64,000 bases of DNA from Candidatus Celerinatantimonas neptuna (GTDB lineage: Bacteria; Pseudomonadota; Gammaproteobacteria; Enterobacterales; Celerinatantimonadaceae), in the NCBI GenBank assembly GCA_911810475.1, contig OU461276.1:2182001-2246000 (forward strand), read 5' to 3'. Shown here one piece after another: positions 9,102-19,559 of the stretch (position 1 is its first letter; every line of letters begins with the position of its first letter). Made by a program: the position numbers and the translations under genes. The notes beneath the pieces were generated by a model, which saw only the letters and a list, made by a program, of their open reading frames with translations, did no database searches and was not told the DNA's origin.

Positions 9102-11429
9102 ATGGCGAATACCAAGCGGAGTCTTCCATCAAAATCCCGGGCTAAATCCCCCCGTAAACGCTCGTCTTCTCCTAGGAAAAAATCAAAGAAAACGGTGTCT
9201 AATCGTCGCTGGTGGATTTTAGGCCTCAAGGTATTACTGGTGGTCGTTGCAGTGATGGGGGCCTGGGGCGTTTATCTGGATAGTAAAATCCGCTATCGCT
9301 TTGATGGTCATAAATGGCAGTTGCCTGCGGTGGTGTATGGGCGGGAGATGAGTCTTTATCCGAATATGCGCCTGACCCGCAGTGAAATTGAGCGCGAGTT
9401 GAAGCAACTGAATTACCGTAAAGTGGTGCACCCGATGTCATCGGGTGAGTTTTCGGCTTCGACGTATAAGATTGTGATGGTCCGTCGGCCATTTAGTTTC
9501 CCAAATGGGGAGCAGGGGGCGGTGCCGATTTTGTTGACTTTTTCGAAGACTCGCCTGGTTCGTATTCAAAATCGGGATACCGGTGCGACCTTGCGTCATT
9601 TGCGCTTAGATCCGATTTTACTTGACCGGATTTCAACCGGCAGCAGTGAAGACCGATTATTTGTTCCATTGTCGCAAATTCCTAAAACGCTGGTTGAAGC
9701 GTTGATTCAAACCGAAGATCGGGGGTTTTATCACCATGACGGTGTTTCGCTGACGTCTATAGCCCGGGCGTTGATTGCCAATGTGCTGGCTGGCCATACG
9801 GTTCAGGGGGGCAGTACGCTGACTCAGCAGTTGGCTAAAAATTTATTTTTAACCCGCAGGCGAACGTTGTGGCGCAAAATTCAAGAAGCCTATATTGCGA
9901 TTTTAATCAGTTTACGTTATTCCAAAGATGAGGTGCTGGAGACTTATCTGAATGAGGTGTATCTGGGCCAGAATGGCAATCGTTCGGTGCATGGGGTCGG
10001 GCTTGCCAGTTATTTCTATTTTGGCCGACCGGTTTATGATTTGAGCTTAGATCAGCAGGCCTTGTTGGTGGCGCTGGTTCGCGGGCCTTCTTATTATGAT
10101 CCGTGGCGACACCCCAAACGGGCTATTGAGCGCCGGGATCGGGTGTTGCGGCTGATGGTTGAAGCTGGTTTGTTGAATGCGCCCCGTTATCGGGAGCTGG
10201 TGCGACGTCATCTGGATTTAGTGGCTCAGGGCAGTATGGGCTATCGGCGGATACCTGGTTTCGTTGAGCTGGTTCGCGGATGGCTCGATACCCATTTGCA
10301 AAACTGGCGACAAGCCAGTGGCTTGCGTATTTTCACGACGCTTGAGCCGATTGCTCAGCGCCAGGCTCAGCGAGCGGCCCACCAACGGTTGGCTGCGATG
10401 CACCGGAGCGATTTGCAAACTGCGGTAGTGGTTACCGATCGTTATACTGGTGCAATTCGTGCGGTCGTGGCCAGTCGTGATGGGGATGATACAGGCTTTA
10501 ACCGGGCTCTAAATGCTCGTCGTCAGATTGGTTCGTTAATTAAACCTTTTATTTATTTAACCGCTTATGAACAGGGTCGTACGCCGGGTGAATTGCTCAA
10601 TGATAGCCCGTTGACGGTGAAGCTTTCGAATGGGCAGGTATGGCAGCCTCATAATTATGATCGTAAGTTCGGCGGGCCGGTCATGATGTATCGGGCTCTT
10701 GCAAAATCGCTCAATGTCCCGACGGTGCGTCTGGGCATGTCGCTGGGGCTTGATAAGGTGATTGATACGTTGCACCGTGCCGGATTAGAGCTTGAGGTGC
10801 ATCCTTATCCGGCCATGTTGTTGGGAGCTCTGGATTTAACCCCGGTTGAGGTGGCTCAGATTTATCAGACATTAGATGATGGCGGGGTGTACCGGCCAAT
10901 TTATAGTGTATCGGCTGTGGTGAATCAGAAAGGTAAGGTGATCTATCGCCATATTGATCGTCACCAGCGGCGCTGGGCTAAATTACCGGCTTATCAGATC
11001 CTGTTTAATTTGATTCAGGTGAGCCGTATCGGGACCGGGCATTCGCTGCGCTGGCGCCTGCCGAATGTGAGTATTGCTGGTAAAACCGGAACCAGCGATG
11101 ATCTGCGTGATAGTTGGTTTGTCGGGGCCGATGCGCGTCAGATTGTGACGGCCTGGGTCGGGCGGGATGATAGTCAGCCTGCTAATGTGACCGGTGCGGA
11201 TGCGGCATTGCCGATCGTAGCAAATTATTTTAAGGCAACCGGTGCGCTTTCACTGCGGCCAGAAATGCCGCGTAATTTGAGCTGGCTGAGTTTTTCACCC
11301 AAAACAGGGAAGGTTGTGGATGCTCACTGTCAGGGCAGTGTATTGTTGCCCGCACCCAGTTCATTGAAAAATAAGGTACATGCATGTTCATCCCATTCGC
11401 TTCAGTCATTTTTTAAGAAACTTTTTTAA
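9102..11429 (+). CDS. mrcB: Penicillin-binding protein 1B
   Basis: Bifunctional peptidoglycan synthase (glycosyltransferase plus transpeptidase) anchored in the inner membrane. I place the start at 9102 (MANTKRSLPSKSRAK, 775 aa) because a basic cytoplasmic tail follows, as in E. coli PBP1b; an in-frame ATG at 9063 would add 13 residues. Seen in order: basic tail, one membrane segment (VLLVVVAVMGAWGVYL), UvrB-like YRFDGHKWQLPAVVYGREM, GT51 catalytic TEDRGFYHHDG, then the transpeptidase with SIGSLIKP (active-site Ser, about residue 475), SLN in KSLNVPTV, and KTGTS. Its short C-terminus lacks the Gln-rich tail of E. coli. It would depend on an LpoB-type activator, not seen here. Confidence 0.95.
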   Translation: MANTKRSLPSKSRAKSPRKRSSSPRKKSKKTVSNRRWWILGLKVLLVVVAVMGAWGVYLDSKIRYRFDGHKWQLPAVVYGREMSLYPNMRLTRSEIERELKQLNYRKVVHPMSSGEFSASTYKIVMVRRPFSFPNGEQGAVPILLTFSKTRLVRIQNRDTGATLRHLRLDPILLDRISTGSSEDRLFVPLSQIPKTLVEALIQTEDRGFYHHDGVSLTSIARALIANVLAGHTVQGGSTLTQQLAKNLFLTRRRTLWRKIQEAYIAILISLRYSKDEVLETYLNEVYLGQNGNRSVHGVGLASYFYFGRPVYDLSLDQQALLVALVRGPSYYDPWRHPKRAIERRDRVLRLMVEAGLLNAPRYRELVRRHLDLVAQGSMGYRRIPGFVELVRGWLDTHLQNWRQASGLRIFTTLEPIAQRQAQRAAHQRLAAMHRSDLQTAVVVTDRYTGAIRAVVASRDGDDTGFNRALNARRQIGSLIKPFIYLTAYEQGRTPGELLNDSPLTVKLSNGQVWQPHNYDRKFGGPVMMYRALAKSLNVPTVRLGMSLGLDKVIDTLHRAGLELEVHPYPAMLLGALDLTPVEVAQIYQTLDDGGVYRPIYSVSAVVNQKGKVIYRHIDRHQRRWAKLPAYQILFNLIQVSRIGTGHSLRWRLPNVSIAGKTGTSDDLRDSWFVGADARQIVTAWVGRDDSQPANVTGADAALPIVANYFKATGALSLRPEMPRNLSWLSFSPKTGKVVDAHCQGSVLLPAPSSLKNKVHACSSHSLQSFFKKLF

Positions 11430-11501
11430 GAATGGGAATCATTAAGGCGTGTGTTATGTTAACGGTGGTTTGTTAACGTCGGTCTTTTTCTGTGAGGCGC
11501 G

Positions 11502-12206
11502 TTATATATCTTTGGCAATATGAACAACTTGTCCGATGATTTCAAACTGGTGTTGCTCGTGATATGGAATATCGAGTGGCGGATAATGGATATTATCACT
11601 GAGTAGTCGCCATTGGTTTGGATGGTATTGATAACGTTTGAGTAATAATTCTTCGTTGCTGACAAATGCGTAGATTTGTCCGTCATGTAGCCTGAACGTG
11701 CGTTGATTGATGACGACGGTATCGTTGTTATTTATTGTCGGTTCCATGCTGTCTCCTATAGCCTTGATGATGGTGAGCTCTTTCTCGTTAAATCCCCGGT
11801 GGGTTAGCCAGTTTCTTCTGAATGCCAGATAAGGCTGTGTGCCGGTATGGGGGAATGATTCGTTTGACCGCGGGTGCCATGAGGTGATGGGATAATAGGG
11901 AATTAAGGCAAATTCTTTAGCAAAATCAATGGGGGATTTGCATTCATGTGGGGTGTGTTCTGTGTGCAGTGACTGAAATACCCTATTTTGTGGGGTGATC
12001 AGGTGGCGTTTGCGGTATTTGAGCTCAGTGAGTGTTTCTGCGGGCAAATTGGTACTGGCGTACTCATAAGTGACGCCTTTTACGCCTTTTTTCTGGCGTT
12101 TTTCCCAGCCTTCTTTTGTTGCTTTGCGAGAGATACTGCTGGCCGCTTTGGGTAATCCAGGTAGACCGGCCAACTCATCGGCGGTGTACCAACCTATTGA
12201 TGTCAC
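11502..12206 (-). CDS. Phage-type repressor: Mu-like DNA-binding domain plus S24 (LexA-like) peptidase domain
   Basis: 234 residues from a GTG start with AAAGG upstream. Residues about 5-60 (WYTADELAGLPGLPKAAS ... KEGWEKRQKKGVKG) resemble the winged-helix DNA-binding domain of phage Mu repressor and MuA. The C-terminal half has GDSMEPTI, with the S24 catalytic Ser, and LLLKRYQ, with the general-base Lys. Known for the family: RecA-stimulated self-cleavage relieves repression after DNA damage. There is no phage next to it, only an AT-rich 1.1-kb gap upstream with two palindromes that look like its operators. Probably a domesticated or remnant prophage repressor; what it controls is not evident. 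Confidence 0.85.
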   Translation of the reverse strand: MTSIGWYTADELAGLPGLPKAASSISRKATKEGWEKRQKKGVKGVTYEYASTNLPAETLTELKYRKRHLITPQNRVFQSLHTEHTPHECKSPIDFAKEFALIPYYPITSWHPRSNESFPHTGTQPYLAFRRNWLTHRGFNEKELTIIKAIGDSMEPTINNNDTVVINQRTFRLHDGQIYAFVSNEELLLKRYQYHPNQWRLLSDNIHYPPLDIPYHEQHQFEIIGQVVHIAKDI

Positions 12207-12298
12207 GACAAGTTACCTTTTTGATTACATTGACAGTTTAAAGAGATAGAAATATCAATTAAATTCATATAGTTATAAATAAATTCATTTTTTTTGTG

Positions 12299-12314
12299 AA
12301 TACACGCTTGTATT
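12299..12314. promoter_or_regulatory. Candidate repressor operator 1 (AATACA-N4-TGTATT)
   Basis: Perfect inverted repeat AATACA (12299-12304), CGCT, TGTATT (12309-12314), about 95 bp upstream of the S24 repressor start. Same half-site as operator 2. Confidence 0.5.
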
Positions 12315-12334
12315 TGGTGGGTATTCAAAATAAT

Positions 12335-12349
12335 ATGTATTGAATACAT
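12335..12349. promoter_or_regulatory. Candidate repressor operator 2 (ATGTATT-G-AATACAT)
   Basis: Perfect 15-bp palindrome centred on G12342, 20 bp after operator 1 and sharing its TGTATT/AATACA half-sites, though in inverted order. A further half-site GTATTC lies at 12321-12326 between them. The cluster suggests autoregulation and control of a divergent promoter. Confidence 0.5.
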
Positions 12350-12401
12350 GTCGATCTTGTTAAATAATAGTACAAAGGTTAACGGCAGAGGATCTCATTT
12401 T

Positions 12402-12452
12402 ATGATTAAAATTAGAAGGTCGATCATGCACCTGCTGGCTATAGCCTTTTAA
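12402..12452 (+). CDS. Possible 16-aa peptide divergent from the repressor
   Basis: ATG at 12402 with AGAGGA at 12387-12392 (9-nt spacing) encodes MIKIRRSIMHLLAIAF, basic then hydrophobic, ending in TAA. It reads away from the repressor, just past the candidate operators. A tiny cationic-hydrophobic peptide under an SOS-type repressor would resemble small membrane toxins, but length alone makes chance likely. Confidence 0.2.
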   Translation: MIKIRRSIMHLLAIAF

Positions 12453-13348
12453 TGTATAGTTTTTTATTGATTAATTTGAATATATAACATATCGTCTGGC
12501 AGTTTTTTTGAGTTTTATGGCTCTTTTTTAAGAAAAGATAGTGTGACAAGCAGGCATGTCGGTTATTACTTACTACGACATGAAGTGCTGAGTTGGTTTT
12601 CATCCACATGCGGTAAATAACTTAGAGGGTTGTTTATTACACAGCGTGTAATGTATAGAACGGTTATTCCGGGTGGGATTTCCGCTGGTTTATCGGCGCT
12701 TTTATCGTATTAGTTGTTGCTTTCCTCCTAATCCTGTTTCTGTATTGTCTTCGTTAATTTTCTGATTCAGTGGACTCCATTCAACCTTGTATGTGTGATT
12801 AGCCGGGCATGAGAGCTATTGCTTCGTGTTATATCGTTCATCAATGTGGTTCAGTTTTTTTATTTGAGATAGTGACATTATATTTTCCCCAGTGATTTAA
12901 TTTGCAGATGAAATTCTGCGAATAGATAGCTCGTATCTGGTTTTTATGCCACTTATATTCAGATAATTCGAATTCTTTTCATATTTATTTAAATACTTCT
13001 GGAAAATGATTATCGGCTGTTCGAATCATTTTCTGTATATTTGTTTTATTAGAACTAATTCTTTTGGGCTATTTGTTATCTAGTAGTAATTAATGATTTT
13101 TTAGTTACTAGAACATTTGGTCTAGTATTTTGTTCGACTTGTCATTAGCTTCTGTTTAGAATGTGCGCACTCAATTAATAATCAAGATATTAATTGAATG
13201 AATGAAAAAGGAGCGATGGCCTGTTGAATTTTTATTTTGCTGGTTTGCCATGCCGGCATATTCATGTTTATGAGTTTAATAGGTTGAGTATAAAGGTCAT
13301 CGATGATGCGGTTATGGATCATCCTGCACCTCCTTTAAGGAAATTCAG
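12453..13348. other. AT-rich gap upstream of the first chemotaxis receptor
   Basis: About 900 bp with no ORF above 60 codons on either strand that looks coding, no tRNA, and no insertion-sequence ends that I can see. It may be prophage debris given the neighbouring repressor. The right end holds the ribosome binding site AAGGA (13337-13341) of the MCP gene. Confidence 0.5.
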
Positions 13349-15268
13349 ATGTCTAGTTTATTTAGCTTTTTTGAAAATCGCTCTGTGGGGGCGAAATTAG
13401 GATGGGGTTTCGGTTTAGTTCTGGTGCTGACATTGATTGTCGCCATCACGGGAAGCCATGGGTTGGATATTATATTTCAGCGTGGCTATAAGGTTTCAAC
13501 AGCTACGGAATTAAAAGAGCTTTTATTAAAAGCACAAATGGCCCGCATCAAATATACCACAGATGGTGAGTCAACACAGAAAGAAAAATTAACAGCATTA
13601 ATGGAGCAGCTACAACAGACATTAAAAGAAGAGCGGGGGTTATATCAGGCTCCGGATGATTTAAGACTTTTTGATGCGGCTATTCAGGCGGTTCAGCAGT
13701 ATATGCAAGTGAAAGAACATTTATCGCAGAGTGTTGAGCTGCGTAATCAGCTTCATATGCATGTTGACCAACTATCACACTCGGTTATTCAGACTTTGCT
13801 TGATCTTCGCCGGCAGATTCAACAACAGGCGCAGCAGCAGGGGCAATGGAAAGTATCGAGTCAAATGGGGCATTTTGTTTTTCTGTTCTCTCAGTTGGTT
13901 TCTGATACGAGAAGTCATTTAGCGCACTTTCAGGATGCATCAGACCTCAGTACGTTGGAGCAGGAGATCTCGGTTTTACATCAGCGTTTGAATAAATTAG
14001 TCAAAAATCAAAACAGCTTACGTTCTTCACGGATTGATGTGAAATTGAATGATTTTCAGACATTATTAGAACGCTACGACGACGCATATAATCGTACCAA
14101 TCAGCTACAAGATGATTTGAAAGGAGTAGCAGGAAAGATTCATGAAAGTGTGAGTCAGTTAGTCGTGAATCAAAATGCCAAATTAAAGCGTGATAGTCAT
14201 TTTGCACATGAATTAATGATCATTATATCTGTGATTGCCTTGTGTATTGGCATATTGGCTGCCTGGGGTATTTGGTGGATGATTACTAAACCTCTGAATA
14301 TGACTGTCAAAATGGCCCAGGTTATTGCAAACGGTGATTTAACCCAAAGGATTTCGGTGACCCGTGAAGACGAATTAGGAATTTTGCAAAATGCTATTGG
14401 CCATATGAATCAGACTCTGCACGAATTGATGTCTCAAATTATAAAAGTCGCGAGCAGTTTAAGTGCTGCAACTGAGCAGCTCTCGAATATGACTCAAAAT
14501 ACCAACGAGCGGATGCAAAAGCAGGAACAGGAAACCGATCAGGTTGCCACAGCGATGAATGAAATGACGGCTACAGTGCACGAAGTTGCCAGTCATGCTG
14601 AACAAACTGCGCAATCTTCTCAGGAAGCGACTGAAGTCGTGACAGAAGGCCGTCATCAGGTTGAAGCTGCTACGTCTCAACTTGGTTCTCTTGCAACCAA
14701 TATTACTCAAAGTGCCAAGGCGATGGAGCAACTGAAATCTCAAAGTGATGATGTTGGTAAAGTGCTGGAAGTGATTATGGCTGTGGCGGATCAGACGAAC
14801 CTGCTGGCTTTGAATGCAGCAATTGAAGCGGCCAGAGCCGGTGAGGCCGGACGAGGATTTGCCGTTGTTGCTGATGAAGTGCGCGGGCTTGCACAGCGGA
14901 CTCAGAATTCAGCAGAAGAAATAGAAGCACTGATTGGCCGTTTGCAGTCAGGTGCGCAGCAATCGGTTAATCTGATGGTTCAGAGCAAAGGGTTATCGGA
15001 TGAAAGTGTGAATCATGCGCAAGACGTGATGAAGACATTTAACAATATTACTCAGCTCATCGGGCAGTTGCAGGATATGAATAATCAGGTCGCAACTGCT
15101 TCAGAAGAACAAAGTTTAGTTGCAGAAGAAATTAATCAAAGTGTTGTCAGAGTGAAAGATATTGCAGATGAGACGACAGAGGCTTCTAACGAAGGTCGTG
15201 AAGCGACTCATTCATTAGTTAAATTAACCAAGCAATTGCAAAACCTGACAGCCCAATTCCAAATATAA
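13349..15268 (+). CDS. Methyl-accepting chemotaxis protein, long periplasmic helical sensor (copy 1)
   Basis: 639 residues. TM1 (about 15-36, [18 protein letters not shown]), a 250-residue all-helical periplasmic region, TM2 (about 287-310), HAMP, then the MA domain with the invariant hairpin tip [18 protein letters not shown] near 480. The periplasmic length and helical pattern suit the helical bimodular (HBM) class, which in Pseudomonas McpS and McpQ senses organic acids; the ligand here is unknown. No C-terminal NWETF-type tether for CheR/CheB. Followed 30 bp later by a paralogue, so probably co-transcribed. Confidence 0.93.
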   Translation: MSSLFSFFENRSVGAKLGWGFGLVLVLTLIVAITGSHGLDIIFQRGYKVSTATELKELLLKAQMARIKYTTDGESTQKEKLTALMEQLQQTLKEERGLYQAPDDLRLFDAAIQAVQQYMQVKEHLSQSVELRNQLHMHVDQLSHSVIQTLLDLRRQIQQQAQQQGQWKVSSQMGHFVFLFSQLVSDTRSHLAHFQDASDLSTLEQEISVLHQRLNKLVKNQNSLRSSRIDVKLNDFQTLLERYDDAYNRTNQLQDDLKGVAGKIHESVSQLVVNQNAKLKRDSHFAHELMIIISVIALCIGILAAWGIWWMITKPLNMTVKMAQVIANGDLTQRISVTREDELGILQNAIGHMNQTLHELMSQIIKVASSLSAATEQLSNMTQNTNERMQKQEQETDQVATAMNEMTATVHEVASHAEQTAQSSQEATEVVTEGRHQVEAATSQLGSLATNITQSAKAMEQLKSQSDDVGKVLEVIMAVADQTNLLALNAAIEAARAGEAGRGFAVVADEVRGLAQRTQNSAEEIEALIGRLQSGAQQSVNLMVQSKGLSDESVNHAQDVMKTFNNITQLIGQLQDMNNQVATASEEQSLVAEEINQSVVRVKDIADETTEASNEGREATHSLVKLTKQLQNLTAQFQI

Positions 15269-15298
15269 AAAGATAGTTACAAGCATTGAGGGGCAGGT

Positions 15299-17209
15299 AT
15301 GAAGCAGTATATTGAAGATATATCCATTGGGTTGAAGTTAGCCATAGGGTTTGGCATCAGTATTTTACTGACAATAATCGTGGCTTTTACCGGACATTTC
15401 GGCATTCACATGCTGACCTCTAAAGAGGATCGTCTGACAATGGTGCGTGGCTTGCGTGATTCGCTAACGCATATTCAACATGCTCGTGTTCAATATTTTG
15501 CCTCTGGTTCTGAAGAAGATGGGAGCCATTTAAAAAAGTTGATTAACCAATTGCATCAATCGATGCAGTCAACTCAACAACTCTTTAGTGGTACAGATTC
15601 AGTAACGCTTGCAAAATTGCAGTCTATTAATCATAAGTTGTCGATATATCAGCATACATTTGATGAATTCTATCAAGTTGATCAGCATATGCGAGTTATC
15701 TCCAGAAGTTCTAAAAAAGTGATTAATAGTCTGATTCATTCAATGACGGTGATGTCAGATGACTTATACCGGCAGGGGCAGGTTGCTCTGGCAGAGCAAA
15801 TGTCCCATCTTCAGGAAACATTTTTTTATCTGATCATTCATCTTCAGGCCGATGTGGATAATAACCAGCCATTCCCACTGGATAAGGTTCAATCTCAGAT
15901 TGCACAAATGAGTGATTTGGGAGAGAAAGTCAAAATGACCCAGTCAGCAACACTGGAGCAGCAGGCAGAACAATTTATTGATGCATTGAATACTTACCAG
16001 AAAATGGGAGATGGCTACCAGAAGAATTATCGGATGAGAGGCCAGAAGAAACAGCTATTTTATAGTTTATCTCATACGATGGATTCTCAGCTGCATCATA
16101 TTTCGGTTAAGTTGGCTGCATTGAACGAACAGACCAGTACCCATGTAACCTATTTGTTAGAAGTTGTTTCGGCTCTGGTCGTGATCATGAGTCTGTTATT
16201 TGGATGGTTTATTCGACGGATGATTGTGTTATCGCTCAATGAGACTGTTTCTGCTGCGCAAATGATTGCTGAAGGTGATTTAACTCAGACATTTGAAACC
16301 AGACGTCGTGATGAGTTTGGGCAGCTTTATAACGCGATTGGTACGATGGGTAAGCATTTGCGTAAGATTATCAGTGAGTTGGTTGGTGAGGTTTCTCAGC
16401 TTAGTAGTGCCTGTGAGCAGATGTTACAGGTTGCCAGTCAAAGTGATGAGCAGATGACCAAGCAGCATCAGGAAGTGGATCAGGTCGCTACAGCAATTCA
16501 TGAGATGAGTACAACCATTCGGGAGGTAGCCAATAATGCCGAGCAGGCGTCTTCTGCTACTCATGAAACCGAACAGAAAGTAAGCCTTGGTTTTGAGATG
16601 GTGAGCGCTGCGGTTGAGTTAATTAGAGGATTAGCCAAAGAGCTTAAAGAAGCCAGTGGAGCGATGGTTGATTTGAAAAACGATACAGATACTGTAGGTA
16701 AGGTACTTGAAGTCATTAAAGCTGTGGCAGAGCAAACTAACTTACTGGCTCTCAATGCAGCCATCGAAGCGGCCAGAGCTGGTGAAGCGGGTCGTGGATT
16801 TGCGGTGGTAGCAGATGAAGTTCGTGCATTGGCTGGCCGGGCACATAGCTCGGCTGAAGAGATCGAAAGCTTGGTAACCACTTTACAGCTCCGGGCAAAC
16901 CATTCGATGGAGCTCATGGTTTCCAGCCGGGATCGTGCATCAGATAATGCGGATCAAGCGCAAGGGGTCTTGACAGTATTTTCTGAGATTAGTGAATTTG
17001 TTAAAAATCTTCAGGATATGGGGCAGCAGATTGCCACTGCCGCTGAGGAGCAGAGCCAGGTTTCAGAAGAGATTAACCGAAGTGTGATTAATGTACGGGA
17101 TCTTTCGGATCAAACCAGTGTTGATGCAAAAGAAGCGTTTCAGGGAATATCCAATCTTACGAAATTGAGTGGCCGCTTAAAAAAAGTGACCGAGCGTTTT
17201 CAGGTGTAG
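15299..17209 (+). CDS. Methyl-accepting chemotaxis protein, long periplasmic helical sensor (copy 2)
   Basis: 636 residues with the same plan as the preceding gene: TM1 (about 16-36), helical periplasmic domain, TM2 (about 283-303, [17 protein letters not shown]), HAMP and MA domain with [20 protein letters not shown] near 479. The signalling half is well conserved with its neighbour while the sensor half has diverged, as expected for tandem duplicates with different ligands. A strong terminator follows at 17360. Confidence 0.93.
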   Translation: MKQYIEDISIGLKLAIGFGISILLTIIVAFTGHFGIHMLTSKEDRLTMVRGLRDSLTHIQHARVQYFASGSEEDGSHLKKLINQLHQSMQSTQQLFSGTDSVTLAKLQSINHKLSIYQHTFDEFYQVDQHMRVISRSSKKVINSLIHSMTVMSDDLYRQGQVALAEQMSHLQETFFYLIIHLQADVDNNQPFPLDKVQSQIAQMSDLGEKVKMTQSATLEQQAEQFIDALNTYQKMGDGYQKNYRMRGQKKQLFYSLSHTMDSQLHHISVKLAALNEQTSTHVTYLLEVVSALVVIMSLLFGWFIRRMIVLSLNETVSAAQMIAEGDLTQTFETRRRDEFGQLYNAIGTMGKHLRKIISELVGEVSQLSSACEQMLQVASQSDEQMTKQHQEVDQVATAIHEMSTTIREVANNAEQASSATHETEQKVSLGFEMVSAAVELIRGLAKELKEASGAMVDLKNDTDTVGKVLEVIKAVAEQTNLLALNAAIEAARAGEAGRGFAVVADEVRALAGRAHSSAEEIESLVTTLQLRANHSMELMVSSRDRASDNADQAQGVLTVFSEISEFVKNLQDMGQQIATAAEEQSQVSEEINRSVINVRDLSDQTSVDAKEAFQGISNLTKLSGRLKKVTERFQV

Positions 17210-17359
17210 TTAACTTCAACCCACAGGATAAGAAAACAAGACAAGACTGACAAACCGTTATTCATTGTGAATTCTTATCTTGAGTTGAGGTTGGTTAACC
17301 TACGATCTAGGTCAGAATGTTTTGAGACTGCTCATTCTCCCAAAAACAGGTCTTTGTCT

Positions 17360-17390
17360 CTCCGGCCATGTAATGTGGCCGGAGTTTTTT
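17360..17390 (+). terminator. Intrinsic terminator after the MCP pair
   Basis: Nine-bp stem CTCCGGCCA (17360-17368) with TGGCCGGAG (17376-17384), 7-nt loop, then six T residues. It reads on the plus strand and ends the two-gene MCP unit just before the convergent hemL. Confidence 0.9.
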
Positions 17391-17422
17391 CTCACAATAA
17401 CAATAATGGTTCGCTGGTTTAA

Positions 17423-18706
17423 TTAGTTTAGTCGGGAAAAGGCGTAATCGGCTGCATTCAGCGTTTTTTCAATTTCGACTTTCGTGTGGGCCGCGCTGGT
17501 GAACATGGCCTCAAATGGCGATGGAGCCAGATAGATGCCTTGTTCTAACATCAGATGAAAGAATTGATTAAAGCGCTCAGCGTTACTCTGACATGACTGT
17601 GCAAAGCAGGTGACTTCAGGTTCGTCTGTGAAGAAATATCCCATCATGGCTCCGACTTGATTGACCACCAGCGGGATCTTATGCCGCACGGCTATCTGGC
17701 GAAAACCATCGGCCAGTTGGGCTGTCGTTTGTGCCAGCTGCCGGTGAATCTGGTGGTCACTGACCAGTTGCAGTGATGCGTATCCGGCAGCCATGGCAAC
17801 CGGGTTACCAGAGAGGGTTCCGGCTTGGTATACAGGTCCTGTCGGCGAGAGATAATCCATGATGTCGGCGCGCCCACCGAAGGCCCCTACAGGCATGCCA
17901 CCACCGATAATTTTTCCCAGAGTGGTCAGATCTGGTGTGACCTGAAAGTGCTCTTGTGCTCCACCTCTTGCAACACGAAATCCAGTCATGACTTCATCGA
18001 TAATTAAGAGGCTTTGATGATCATTACAGAGTTGTCTCAATCCCTGTAAAAAACCTTCTTTGGGAAGAATGCAGTTCATGTTCCCGGCAACGGGTTCGAC
18101 GATGATGGCCGCGATTTCTTCCGGGTATTGTCTGAATAGTGTATCGACTGAATCCAGATCATTATAGGTTGCGGTGAGTGTATGGCGGGCAAAATCCGCA
18201 GGAACACCGGGAGAGTCAGGTTCTCCTAATGTCAAAGCGCCAGAGCCTGCCTTGACGAGCAAGGTGTCTGCATGGCCATGGTAACATCCCTCAAATTTGA
18301 TGATTTTGTCTCTTTTTGTAAATCCACGGGCAAGGCGGATTGCACTCATTGTTGCTTCTGTTCCTGAATTGACCATCCGTATTTTCCCCATGGATGGGAC
18401 CAGTTCCCGGATTTTTTCGGCAACTTTGGTTTCTATTTCAGTGGGGGCGCCGAAGCTTAAACCTTTTTCAATTGCATCAAGTACAGCCTGGCGGATAAGT
18501 GGGTGATTATGACCCATGATCATCGGTCCCCAGGAACCGACGTAATCGATATACGCCTTTCCATCTACATCATAAATATAAGCACCAGCAGCATGGTCAA
18601 TGAAAATAGGTTCGCCGCCGACACTTTTAAAAGCGCGAACCGGGGAGTTAACACCCCCCGGGATTGTTTTTTGAGCTTTTGTGAATAGTTCGTAAGAACG
18701 AGACAT
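17423..18706 (-). CDS. hemL: Glutamate-1-semialdehyde 2,1-aminomutase
   Basis: 427 residues, full length for the family. It converts glutamate-1-semialdehyde to 5-aminolevulinate in the C5 route to haem and sirohaem. Seen: [16 protein letters not shown] at the N-terminus, the PLP-binding lysine in [18 protein letters not shown] near residue 265, and [10 protein letters not shown]. Monocistronic and convergent with the MCP genes. In Vibrio genomes hemL also lies close to erpA, which is the case here with an MCP gene in between. Confidence 0.97.
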   Translation of the reverse strand: MSRSYELFTKAQKTIPGGVNSPVRAFKSVGGEPIFIDHAAGAYIYDVDGKAYIDYVGSWGPMIMGHNHPLIRQAVLDAIEKGLSFGAPTEIETKVAEKIRELVPSMGKIRMVNSGTEATMSAIRLARGFTKRDKIIKFEGCYHGHADTLLVKAGSGALTLGEPDSPGVPADFARHTLTATYNDLDSVDTLFRQYPEEIAAIIVEPVAGNMNCILPKEGFLQGLRQLCNDHQSLLIIDEVMTGFRVARGGAQEHFQVTPDLTTLGKIIGGGMPVGAFGGRADIMDYLSPTGPVYQAGTLSGNPVAMAAGYASLQLVSDHQIHRQLAQTTAQLADGFRQIAVRHKIPLVVNQVGAMMGYFFTDEPEVTCFAQSCQSNAERFNQFFHLMLEQGIYLAPSPFEAMFTSAAHTKVEIEKTLNAADYAFSRLN

Positions 18707-19559
18707 ATAGGTTCCTTGAGGGATATCGCATGAAGAAGATGGTAAAGGTGTAATTATAACAAATATTATGAATCGACTGAATCTGCTTCAGCTGGGTATT
18801 ACGGTGAATAAAAACATATATGTTATTTGTGATATACCGCATTTTATGGGTTTAAATCATTGTTTCGTGTTCTTTTTTTGATAGTCTATACGGCTTATCT
18901 GTTGCTGCTGTCTGGACTGGAATCCTAAGTATTTGGAGGCAAATAGTTCGAGATTCTACTGTCATTGATGCATGGATAAAATTTAGAATTTAATTTTGAT
19001 TTATTCTCCTATTTTGGTCTTTCAAGCCAAAGTCGTGTTCATAAGTTTTTCTAGATATACAACAATTGAATAATGAATGTCAGGTGAAGCGTTTAATGTC
19101 TGATTTGTCATCAGGCTGATGTGGTATTTTGCCTCTCACCTATAGAATGCATCATGTGAAATAAGTCAAATCTTTTATCACTCCTACTGGGGTATCGGCT
19201 GTTGATTAACGGCTTTTTACCTTGGGATGGCGTTTTATATCTTTGTCATTGTAAAAGGTTACGAGGGCGTATTGACGATTAATTGTTGAATTTTGTTCTT
19301 GAGTGCGGCTCAAATTCTGAAGTTTAATTTTCAGGGCTGTCGTAACAATGTTCAGAATGCGTCTAAATGAAGTTCATCTGAGAGCGTTTGCTGTTTTATT
19401 CAGCATCGGGTTCTGCTTTGTGTCGGTTACTACATGATACAGGGGCCCTATCCATAAACAGCAGTCGGTTGTAAAAACCATCACTAAAGATAAGCACGCT
19501 TTCATCAATATTCGTTTAAGTCAGTCATATTATTACGGGTCATTCAAGGGAATATAAAT
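18707..19559. other. Divergent intergenic region hemL / third MCP; nothing else recognised
   Basis: 853 bp, AT-rich, with no ORF that looks coding and no RNA gene that I can identify. It must carry both promoters; I looked for a flagellar sigma28 box (TAAA-N15-GCCGATAA) before the MCP and did not find a good one. Confidence 0.5.
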
